This document shows positions 9,136 through 16,429 of a DNA stretch of 64,000 bases, in pieces. Each line of letters begins with the position of its first letter. Positions within the stretch are counted from its first letter, which is position 1. The notes beneath the pieces were generated by a model. The model was not told the DNA's origin, did no database searches, and was given only the letters and a program-made list of their open reading frames with translations. The translations under genes were made by a program, and so were the position numbers. The DNA comes from Brachyspira pilosicoli (lineage in GTDB: Bacteria > Spirochaetota > Brachyspiria > Brachyspirales > Brachyspiraceae), in the NCBI RefSeq assembly GCF_036997485.1, contig NZ_JAWLPU010000001.1, positions 496,001 to 560,000 of the forward strand. The letters are read 5' to 3'.

Positions 9136-9882
9136 CTATTTTAAACATAATGTAGCCCAGAAAGTAGGAACATTATATTCATGAAGCAGTCCTTCTCCGT
9201 TGGTGTCTTCATAAATATCAATTAACTTAAATCCGCACTTTAACTGCCCTCTTATCTGCTCTTCTATGGTGTGAGAAAATTGAATGCCGTCATTTTTACT
9301 TAATAACTCATCTAATAATTTTTTATCTTTTAGCGGATTAAAAGGAAGTTTATATTTAATCTCTTTACTATTTTCATCAAATAAAAAATTAATTCCATTA
9401 TCGAGCCCAGACATAAGCCTTCCGCCTTTTTTTAATACTCTATAACATTCACTCCATACATGAAAAACATTCTCCACATAACAATTAGAAACAGGATGAA
9501 AAATCAAATCAAAGCTCTCATCTTCAAAAGGAAATTTTTTTGTCATATCATATTTTATAGCGTTTATATTATAACCTTCTCTCTTTGACACAAATACATC
9601 ATTATCTATCTGTTTTTGAGAATAATCTATTAATGTGCATTTAGCTCCCAAAGCTGCAAATATTGGCATCTGCTGTCCTCCTCCAGAGGCAAGCCCCAAT
9701 ACATTTTTATTTTCCAAATTTCCAAACCATTCTTTAGGAACATTTTTAGTTGGTGTTAAAAGCATATCCCAATTTCCATTTTTAGCTTCTAAAAACTTCT
9801 TATTGGTAATAGGAACACCCCATACCCAACCATCTTCAACCCATTTATCTATAGTTAAAGAATTAATTTCTGTATAATCCAT
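9136..9882 (-). CDS. Class I SAM-dependent methyltransferase
   Basis: The protein has 248 residues. Motif I of the Rossmann methyltransferase fold is visible as NVLGLASGGGQQMP, followed by an acidic TLIDYS (motif II) and FDLIFHPVSNCYV (motif IV region), and then YRVLKKGGRLMSG, typical of class I small-molecule methyltransferases. AAGG precedes the ATG at a good distance. The substrate is unknown. It lies 35 bases downstream of a small lipoprotein gene on the same strand, with no functional link evident. Confidence 0.85.
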   Translation of the reverse strand: MDYTEINSLTIDKWVEDGWVWGVPITNKKFLEAKNGNWDMLLTPTKNVPKEWFGNLENKNVLGLASGGGQQMPIFAALGAKCTLIDYSQKQIDNDVFVSKREGYNINAIKYDMTKKFPFEDESFDLIFHPVSNCYVENVFHVWSECYRVLKKGGRLMSGLDNGINFLFDENSKEIKYKLPFNPLKDKKLLDELLSKNDGIQFSHTIEEQIRGQLKCGFKLIDIYEDTNGEGLLHEYNVPTFWATLCLK

Positions 9883-9917
9883 GTAAAACCTTGTTATTAG
9901 ATTATATTATTGTGTAT

Positions 9918-10256
9918 TTATTGCTTTGTGAAAACTCCGCTCTTGCCGTCTGCTTGAACAGTTGCTGTAGTATTACTTGTAAACACAAGATCAACTGAGA
10001 AAGTTTTACCAGCAAATGTTGTGCTTGCAGAATAATGGTCATCGCTATGCTTTGTAATAAGGGCTGCAGAAACACTAATATTATCATATTTCAATGACCC
10101 ATCAGAATTAATAATAACCGTCTTTCCTATAAGTTCACCTTCAGTACAAACCCAAGTACCTTCATAATTTTTACTTATTCCTAATATATTATCAGTTTTA
10201 CAGCCTATTATAACAATACTTAAAATAATTAAAAATAATAAAACTAATTTTTTCAT
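9918..10256 (-). CDS. Small lipoprotein with GTW-type domain
   Basis: A 112-residue protein with a lipoprotein signal (lipobox IIGC, Cys19). One beta-rich domain follows, beginning YEGTWVCTEGELIG and ending with GKSGVFTKQ. The same layout appears in the lipoproteins at 62650-63057, 63081-63473 and 63551-64000: GTW, a strand with an I-DG-S pattern, then a final G-hydrophobic-TKQ. It is thus a distant member of a paralogous family. AAGGAG lies upstream of the ATG. Function is unknown; the shape suggests a small beta-barrel or lipocalin-like fold, which is a guess. Confidence 0.75.
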   Translation of the reverse strand: MKKLVLLFLIILSIVIIGCKTDNILGISKNYEGTWVCTEGELIGKTVIINSDGSLKYDNISVSAALITKHSDDHYSASTTFAGKTFSVDLVFTSNTTATVQADGKSGVFTKQ

Positions 10257-10365
10257 TTTTTACAAACTCTCCTTAATTATTATATACTAATACAATAATA
10301 TATTTATAGCAATTATTTTAAATAGATTTTTTCTGATTTTTAATATATAATGTTTTCAACAATAT

Positions 10366-10393
10366 AAGGAGCTAAGAATTATTATAAATTCTT
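10366..10393 (+). promoter_or_regulatory. SD-like site and hairpin in the leader of the TDT transporter gene
   Basis: AAGGAG (10366-10371) lies about 36 bases before the ATG at 10407, too far for direct use. Between them AAGAATT (10374-10380) and AATTCTT (10387-10393) form a perfect stem followed by T-rich sequence. It may act as a weak terminator/attenuator, or the hairpin may draw the site closer to the start. No nearer ribosome site is visible. Confidence 0.4.
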
Positions 10394-10406
10394 TTTTAAT
10401 TTTATT

Positions 10407-11348
10407 ATGATAAACAAAATAAATAAAATGCCTACAGCCCTCACAGGTTTAGCACTTGGCGTAGGCGGTATATTCAACGCTTGGACTATCTTTACAGGAA
10501 AAAAATATTTTGCATACATTGGAGCTTTAATATCATCTGTATTAATACTCACAATAATTACAAAAATATTTTCATCTTTCAAAGCATTTATTAAAGATTT
10601 AGAGCATCCAGTTGCAGGAAGTACAATACCTACTTTAGATATGGCTATTATGGTAATATCAAGTTCTGTAGTACAATTTATAAGACCGCTTGGTATTGCT
10701 ATGTGGCTTATAGCTATAGTGATACACACAATATTTGCAATCACTTTTATAGCTCATAGAATAAACTTAAAAGACAGACATAATATGGTGCCTAGCTGGT
10801 TTGTTCCGCCTATTGGTATAGTTGTAGCTTCTGTTAGCGGAAGTGCTATGGGTTTTCCTACTTTATCGCAGTATATAGTTTATATAGGCATGGTTATATA
10901 TATAATAATGTTTCCTTTTATTTTCTATAGAATCATTTTCCATGAACCTTTAGCTGAAGATAAGTTTCCTGCTTTCGCTGTAATGGGAGCACCTGCTAAT
11001 TTATGTTTATGCGGATATTTAACTGCATTTCAAACATACAACACTGCTATACTTAACTTATTTTTAGCATTAGGCTTAATTACAACATTTAAAGTTTATT
11101 TATCTTTAATAAAAGCTTTTAGAATAAAGTTTATACCGTTATTTGCAGCATACACTTTCCCTCTTGCAATAGGTGCACAGGCTCTTTTGAAATTTGCTAA
11201 TTATTCAAAATCTATGGGTGGAGAATATTATTACATATGGAGATATGTTGCTATAATAGAGCTTATAATTGCTAGTTTGATGATATTATATGTATTTTTA
11301 AATATGATGTCTTTTATACATTTCAATGTTATAAAGGATAAGGAATAA
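10407..11348 (+). CDS. TDT/SLAC1 family transporter (TehA-like)
   Basis: A 313-residue membrane protein with about ten hydrophobic segments. The N-terminal MPTALTGLALGVGGIFNAW is typical of the tellurite-resistance/dicarboxylate transporter (TDT, SLAC1-like) family. Such proteins move C4-dicarboxylates, sulfite or chloride-like anions; the substrate here cannot be told. The ATG at 10407 and the in-frame ATG at 10428 both lack a close Shine-Dalgarno site. It is flanked by a lipoprotein gene on the other strand and by a repeat-rich gap, so it is probably a single-gene transcript. Confidence 0.8.
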   Translation: MINKINKMPTALTGLALGVGGIFNAWTIFTGKKYFAYIGALISSVLILTIITKIFSSFKAFIKDLEHPVAGSTIPTLDMAIMVISSSVVQFIRPLGIAMWLIAIVIHTIFAITFIAHRINLKDRHNMVPSWFVPPIGIVVASVSGSAMGFPTLSQYIVYIGMVIYIIMFPFIFYRIIFHEPLAEDKFPAFAVMGAPANLCLCGYLTAFQTYNTAILNLFLALGLITTFKVYLSLIKAFRIKFIPLFAAYTFPLAIGAQALLKFANYSKSMGGEYYYIWRYVAIIELIIASLMILYVFLNMMSFIHFNVIKDKE

Positions 11349-11836
11349 AATATAATTGATAGTGTTTTGTTATAATATTTATTTTTTATAAATGTAATAA
11401 TTATTTTTTACAGTAAAATTATTAAAAAACTAAATTAATAAGTATTTATATTGTTTTGGTCTAATATTACGTATGTAAAATATAATTAATATTGTTCTCT
11501 TAACTTGCACTTTTTGCAACTTTTTGCGGCGGGAAAAAGTTGAATAAAAAAACTTATTATATATTTTAAAACTTTTAAATCTATTAATTTTGGTTTTTAT
11601 ATTTTGGGGACTAGTCCCCAAACCCCTACTTCTTTTGGTGACCCAAAGAAGCAAAAAGACTGCATTTTTTAGTCTAAAATAAAGGTGTTATCCTATAGTT
11701 TATACATATTCATAATATATTAGCTATAGTACTTGTATTTTCGTGAAGTGTGCCCAAAGGGCAAAAACTTTTTGACGAAGTACGCACAACAGTTGGGCAA
11801 AGCCACCACAAATAAAAACTTTAAATTTTTAGTATA
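11349..11836. repeat. Intergenic hairpin cluster (488-base gap without a gene)
   Basis: Several perfect inverted repeats lie close together. CAACTTTTT (11517-11525) pairs with AAAAAGTTG (11534-11542). TTTGGGGACTAGTCCCCAAA (11603-11622) is a 20-base palindrome. CTTCTTTTGG...CCCAAAGAAG spans 11629-11651. TGCCCAAAGGGCA lies at 11751-11763. GC-rich pieces in an AT-rich gap suggest a dispersed repeat. A 74-codon minus-strand frame at 11430-11654 runs through the hairpins, has no ribosome site or recognisable domain, and is not treated as a gene. Some of these hairpins may end transcription from either side. Confidence 0.6.
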
Positions 11837-12241
11837 CTAATTATTCTCTTTTAAATAATTAATAAATCTCTCAGGCAAATACACATTACTATATTCTAAT
11901 GCCTTTCTAAATAAAGGAGCTATCTCTGATACTTTAAAACCCGCTATGCCGCAGCCTATCTCTGTAACAAGAAATTTTTTGTCTTTGTTTTCTATAGTAA
12001 AATCTAAAAACTCATCAACATACTTTTTTATTTCATCAATGCTCATTTTTCCGCTTCTCGTATAATCAACCGTAGGAATAGCAAAAGTTTTACCCTGAAG
12101 ACCAAAAGCTTTGCCATATATAGCACCCCAATTCATAGCCATTCTTGCAGCTCCTCCTGCATGCATGCCTTCTGTGTTGCTTCCAAATACAAAAACTTCA
12201 TCTTCTTCTAATTTATCAATATGTTTTGCTGATACTCTCAT
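11837..12241 (-). CDS. Macro-domain-like small protein (A1S_2505-type)
   Basis: A 134-residue protein with the segments EVFVFGSNTEGMHAGGAA, FAIPTVDYTR and FLVTEIGCGIAGF. This pattern occurs in small single-domain macro-like proteins often annotated as phage non-structural proteins of the A1S_2505 type. A Gly-rich N-terminal loop and the IGCGIAG loop probably bind a nucleotide such as ADP-ribose; that is inferred from the macro fold. AAGG precedes the ATG. The gene starts 11 bases after the ftsQ-like gene and is probably cotranscribed with metG and ftsQ. No phage genes are nearby. Confidence 0.7.
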   Translation of the reverse strand: MRVSAKHIDKLEEDEVFVFGSNTEGMHAGGAARMAMNWGAIYGKAFGLQGKTFAIPTVDYTRSGKMSIDEIKKYVDEFLDFTIENKDKKFLVTEIGCGIAGFKVSEIAPLFRKALEYSNVYLPERFINYLKENN

Positions 12242-12252
12242 AAATATAAACC

Positions 12253-13023
12253 TTAATTAATTATAGCTTCATTAAACCTAAAATCTATTCTATAAGTTAA
12301 AGTAGCCTGGTCATGAACAGTTTTTAATATGGCAGCAAGATCAACAAATTTATTAGCAGTAACATATTTGTCTAATATCACCTGAACCTGATAGCCCCTC
12401 GGATAAAGTATCAAATCCTTTCCAAAAGCATTTATCTCTGAAATAAGATTATATATATCATAATTATTAGTTTTCAATTCATATAAAACGCTTCTTAAAT
12501 ATTTTGTATAATCGTTTTCTATTTTTTCGTTTGTTGAAGTGATAGTTAAACCTGTAATATAAGGTACATCATAATTATAAATAGATGAATTTCTTATAAT
12601 ATATCCGTCATCAGTAATTTCGTATATACCATTTTGCGACTCTGCTAAAAATAAAGTCTCTCTCTCTTTTATATTAACAATAAGTAAATCTGGAAAAGAT
12701 ATTTTTATGCTCTCTACTTGAAGCCTGATATTTTTTTCTATTCTCTGTTTTATTTCTTTTTTGGGTATAAAAAATAAACTTTTATTATTATAATCGCTCA
12801 AATTAGCTTCTTCTATTATAGTAATAGGTGCTATTAATTTAAGCCCTCTTATCTCAACTCTCAAAACTTTCGCTTTGTTGAAAATAAAACCAATACCAAT
12901 AATAAATATTATTAACAAAAAATATAATACTATTTTCTTTATTAATTTTTTTTGCTTTTGACTTAATTTATTTTTTTGAAGCTTTTTTCTTAATTTGCTT
13001 TCATTAAAAGTTTTATTTTTCAT
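12253..13023 (-). CDS. ftsQ: FtsQ/DivIB-like cell division protein with POTRA domain
   Basis: A 256-residue protein with a very basic cytoplasmic N-terminus (residues 1-28). One membrane helix follows (about 29-48, LYFLLIIFIIGIGFIF), then a POTRA domain starting VLRVEIRGLKLI, and a beta domain with VNIKERETLFLAE. This is the architecture of FtsQ, which links FtsB/FtsL and FtsK in the divisome. No fts or mur genes adjoin it; it lies 15 bases downstream of metG. Sequence similarity in FtsQ is low, so the name rests mainly on architecture. Confidence 0.75.
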   Translation of the reverse strand: MKNKTFNESKLRKKLQKNKLSQKQKKLIKKIVLYFLLIIFIIGIGFIFNKAKVLRVEIRGLKLIAPITIIEEANLSDYNNKSLFFIPKKEIKQRIEKNIRLQVESIKISFPDLLIVNIKERETLFLAESQNGIYEITDDGYIIRNSSIYNYDVPYITGLTITSTNEKIENDYTKYLRSVLYELKTNNYDIYNLISEINAFGKDLILYPRGYQVQVILDKYVTANKFVDLAAILKTVHDQATLTYRIDFRFNEAIIN

Positions 13024-13038
13024 ATTTAATTTTGGGTT

Positions 13039-14988
13039 TTAATTTACTTCGCATCCAGCATTAAAGCCTCTTTCTGTTACCATAAGAGAAAGAGTCTCTC
13101 CATTATCTGCCAAAAGAAGCATACCATGTGAATTAACACCTCTAAACTTTTTAGGTTTTAAATTAGCAAGATAAAGTACAGTCTTTCCAACCATCTCCTC
13201 TGGCTTATAATACTCAGCAATAGAAGAAACAACAACTCTCTGCTCTCCTCCGCCTATATCAACTACAAACTTTAAAAGCTTATCTGCATTTTCAACCTTC
13301 TCAGCAACAACTATTGTAGCAGTTAATAATTCTAACTTCTCAAAATCTTCTTTTTCTATATAAGGCTTATGTTTATCTTCTTTAGGAGGATTAACTTCTT
13401 TTTTATTTTCTTCAGAAGAAACACCTATCTCTTTTTCTATATCATATCTATTAAATAAAGGCTCTCCTTTTTCTATCTTTATACCAGCCTTTAAAGACCC
13501 CCATTTCTTAGCATCTTCCAAAGGAACACTGTCGCCAAGACCTAATCTATTAAATACCTTTTTAGGAGTCTCCACAAAAAATATTTGCAAATAAGCAGTT
13601 ACTATATAATATGCTTGAAAAGATATATACATAACATTAGCTAAATGGTCTCTTTTAGTTTCATCTTTAGCAAGATTCCAAGGAGCACTCTCTTCAACAT
13701 ATTTGTTTACCATTTTTATAACTTCCCAAATATTGAATAAAGCATCTTGAAACTTAAAAGAATCTAAAGAAGATTCCACATTAGCATCTAATGTAAGCAC
13801 TGCCTTTTTTAATTCTCTCTCTCTATCAGAATAAACACTCTCAACCTCTTCTGGAAGAACACCGTCAAAATATTTTCCAAGCATTGTAGTAATTCTATGC
13901 CATAAATTACCATAATCATTAGCCAAATCGCTATTAATTCTTTTTAAGAAAAGCTCTTGTGAATAGAATCCATCGACACCAAAATTAATCTCTCTCATAA
14001 GGAAATATCTTAAAGCATCAACTCCATATTTATCTATTAAAGTATTAGGATCAACAACATTTCCCCTGCTCTTACTCATCTTCTTACCATCATCAAAAAG
14101 CACCCAGCCATGGCCAAACACCTTTTTAGGAAGAGGTACATCAAGCATTTTAAGCATTATAGGCCATATAACAGCATGGAAACGAACTATCTCTTTACCA
14201 ACAAAATGAACATCGCAAGGCCAATATTTTTTATATAACTCATCTTCTTCACTATACCCTAAAGCTGTAATATAGTTTGATAGAGCATCAATCCATACAT
14301 ATATGCTGTGCTCATTATCTATAGGGCAAGGTATACCCCATTTTAACCCCTTACGAGTAACAGCTAAATCTTCAAGACCAGGAAGCAAAAAGTTTTTAAG
14401 CATCTCATTTTGTCTCTCTTTAGGCTCTAAAAACTCAGGGTGTTCTTTATAATAATTGATAAGCCAATCTCCAAACTCAGAAAGTTTAAGATAATAACAT
14501 TCCTCTTCTTTATACTCCAATTCTTTCTCACAATCAGGGCAGTAACATTTTCCATCATCTTTTTTTACAACCTGACTCTCTGTAAAAAACGCCTCGTCGC
14601 TTACACAGTAAAGACCTTTATATGAACCTTTGTAAATATATCCTTTATCATAAAGCTGTTTGAATATATTTTGTACTCTTCTTTCATGATAATCATCTGT
14701 TGTTCTTATATAATGATTATAATCTATATGAAGTCTTTTCCATAATTTTTTTGTAGCATCTACTATATTATCAACATATTCTTTGGGAGTAGTTTTAGCT
14801 TCCTCTGCTTTTCTTTGAATCTTCTCTCCATGTTCATCAGTACCCGTTAAAAAATAAACATCATAACCCATTATTTTTTTATATCTCGCCATAGTGTCTG
14901 CCGCTATGGTACAGTAACAATGCCCTATATGTAAATAATCTGAAGGATAATATATTGGAGTTGTGATATAAAATTTTTTGTCTGTCAT
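13039..14988 (-). CDS. metG: Methionyl-tRNA synthetase
   Basis: A 649-residue class I aminoacyl-tRNA synthetase. The HIGH motif is at residues 20-23 (LHIGH), a zinc-type CYCPDCEKE knuckle lies near residue 150, and KMSKS lies near residue 302. The C-terminal 110 residues form an EMAP-type tRNA-binding domain (ATIVVAEKVENADKLLKF). It charges tRNA-Met for initiation and elongation. AGGGAG precedes the ATG. It leads an apparent metG-ftsQ-macro gene string on the minus strand. Confidence 0.97.
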   Translation of the reverse strand: MTDKKFYITTPIYYPSDYLHIGHCYCTIAADTMARYKKIMGYDVYFLTGTDEHGEKIQRKAEEAKTTPKEYVDNIVDATKKLWKRLHIDYNHYIRTTDDYHERRVQNIFKQLYDKGYIYKGSYKGLYCVSDEAFFTESQVVKKDDGKCYCPDCEKELEYKEEECYYLKLSEFGDWLINYYKEHPEFLEPKERQNEMLKNFLLPGLEDLAVTRKGLKWGIPCPIDNEHSIYVWIDALSNYITALGYSEEDELYKKYWPCDVHFVGKEIVRFHAVIWPIMLKMLDVPLPKKVFGHGWVLFDDGKKMSKSRGNVVDPNTLIDKYGVDALRYFLMREINFGVDGFYSQELFLKRINSDLANDYGNLWHRITTMLGKYFDGVLPEEVESVYSDRERELKKAVLTLDANVESSLDSFKFQDALFNIWEVIKMVNKYVEESAPWNLAKDETKRDHLANVMYISFQAYYIVTAYLQIFFVETPKKVFNRLGLGDSVPLEDAKKWGSLKAGIKIEKGEPLFNRYDIEKEIGVSSEENKKEVNPPKEDKHKPYIEKEDFEKLELLTATIVVAEKVENADKLLKFVVDIGGGEQRVVVSSIAEYYKPEEMVGKTVLYLANLKPKKFRGVNSHGMLLLADNGETLSLMVTERGFNAGCEVN

Positions 14989-15152
14989 TTATTATTTCTC
15001 CCTAAAACTATGCTTAGACAATTATACTAAAATAAACAGTTTTTGTAAAGCCGTTTTAATATTGAATTATTTATTGATTTTTTATTTTTATGGAACTTTA
15101 TAAGATAAAAAGCTATATAATTTTTTTATTAAAAAGCAATTATAAAAAATTT

Positions 15153-16004
15153 TTATATATCATCATTTTCTATATTATATTCATCTTCTTTATTCTCTTC
15201 TTCTTCCTCTCCACTATTTTTATTTAATTTTTCTATTCTAATCTTTGTAACAATATTTCCGCTCTTTCCAACAACAGTAAAAGAATAACCATTATATTTT
15301 ATAGCCTCATTTCTCTTTGGAAGCCTTCCAAGATAAGAAAACAAAAATCCGCCTACAGTATCAGCGTCATCATCTGGTATGTCTGGAAGTATCCCATATT
15401 TATTAATCTCATCTATCCTCATCCTAGCATCAACTAAGAAACTTCCATCATCATTACTCTTAACTTCTTCATCATCTTCCTCATCAAACTCATCTCGAAT
15501 ATCTCCTACAATCTCCTCAAGTACATCTTCCATACTAACAATTCCAGAAAATCCGCCGTACTCATCAACTACCATAGCAATATGAATCTGCTTAGTTCTA
15601 AAATTCTTCAAAAGCTCCATAAGCGAAATAGATATCGGTACAAAAAAAGCCTTGTGTATTATCTTCTTTAAATTAAAAGTTTTTTCATCTATATCCACCA
15701 AATCCTTAACATAAAGTACACCAACTATATCATCTATCCCATCTTTATAAACAGGTATCCTTGAGTTTCTATCTCTATTAAAAGCTTTAATTACCTTCTC
15801 ATAGCTTGTATCTATATGAAGCATATTTACATCAACTCTCGGTATCATTATATCTTTTACATTTTTACTTTTTAGTTCAATAGTGTTTATTACAATCTCT
15901 CTCTCTTCTTCTGTTAATAAACTTAAATTAATATAGTGGCTCTTATCATTATAATTATCTTTATTCTTTTTAACTATCTTTTTTAATATCTTCTTTATTG
16001 GCAT
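15153..16004 (-). CDS. tlyC: TlyC/CorC-like CBS-domain protein (annotated hemolysin C in Brachyspira)
   Basis: A 283-residue protein with a CBS pair (about 55-175; DIMIPRVDVNML then MVVDEYGGFSGIVSMEDVLEEIVGDI) and a C-terminal CorC_HlyC transporter-associated domain (about 190-270). It lacks the N-terminal CNNM/DUF21 membrane region and has no signal peptide, so it looks cytoplasmic. The Brachyspira hyodysenteriae homologue was named hemolysin TlyC. The fold and its place after phoH-pgpH-ybeY point instead to a regulatory or ion-related role, which is inference. The first 35 bases overlap the end of ybeY, implying translational coupling. The tail is rich in Glu and Asp. Confidence 0.9.
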   Translation of the reverse strand: MPIKKILKKIVKKNKDNYNDKSHYINLSLLTEEEREIVINTIELKSKNVKDIMIPRVDVNMLHIDTSYEKVIKAFNRDRNSRIPVYKDGIDDIVGVLYVKDLVDIDEKTFNLKKIIHKAFFVPISISLMELLKNFRTKQIHIAMVVDEYGGFSGIVSMEDVLEEIVGDIRDEFDEEDDEEVKSNDDGSFLVDARMRIDEINKYGILPDIPDDDADTVGGFLFSYLGRLPKRNEAIKYNGYSFTVVGKSGNIVTKIRIEKLNKNSGEEEEENKEDEYNIENDDI

Positions 16005-16428
16005 TATAATTCCCTTTTATATGTTCAAGTATTTTTTTATATAATTCTCTCATTCTTTTATAATTTTTTTTAAGAGATTTTTCTGTATAATTATGATGTA
16101 TACCCTGTAAATGAAGTATAGAATGAACTATTAATTTTATGACAGTCATCTTTATTTTATCTTCGCTATATCTGTCCAAAACCCACTCATAAGAAATAAC
16201 AATATCGCCTCCGTCTTTAGCTTCCCCCATAGGAAAAGTTAATACATCTGTGGCTTTGTCTTTATTTCTAAATTGCTTGTTTAGTCCTCTTATGTAATCA
16301 TCATTAGAAAAAACTAAATTTACTTCCCCATCAATATTTGCAGCTTTTACAGCATGATATAAAAAATACCTATAAATATTTAGATTAATATCATAATCAG
16401 TGTTATTAAAAACATTAACCTTTTTCAT
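15970..16428 (-). CDS. ybeY: YbeY endoribonuclease / rRNA maturation factor
   Basis: A 152-residue protein with the YbeY zinc motif HSILHLQGIHH, giving His102, His106 and His112 as the metal ligands. The usual Asp before the last His is His here. DVLTFPMGEA is the second conserved segment. YbeY acts in 16S rRNA 3'-end processing and ribosome quality control. It lies 1 base after pgpH and overlaps the start of tlyC, the conserved phoH-pgpH-ybeY-tlyC arrangement. Confidence 0.95.
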   Translation of the reverse strand: MKKVNVFNNTDYDINLNIYRYFLYHAVKAANIDGEVNLVFSNDDYIRGLNKQFRNKDKATDVLTFPMGEAKDGGDIVISYEWVLDRYSEDKIKMTVIKLIVHSILHLQGIHHNYTEKSLKKNYKRMRELYKKILEHIKGNYNANKEDIKKDS

Positions 16429-16429
16429 A

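Noticed and set aside
9902-10087. 61-codon minus-strand ORF inside the small lipoprotein gene
   Set aside because: It is a shadow in another frame of the 9918-10256 gene, which has the signal peptide and ribosome site.
11430-11654. 74-codon minus-strand ORF
   Set aside because: It runs through a cluster of hairpin repeats, lacks a ribosome site and has no recognisable domain or signal peptide.
11837-12241. Macro-like protein as evidence of a prophage
   Set aside because: Although relatives are often labelled phage proteins, no integrase, structural or lysis gene is nearby and the gene sits in a housekeeping string.
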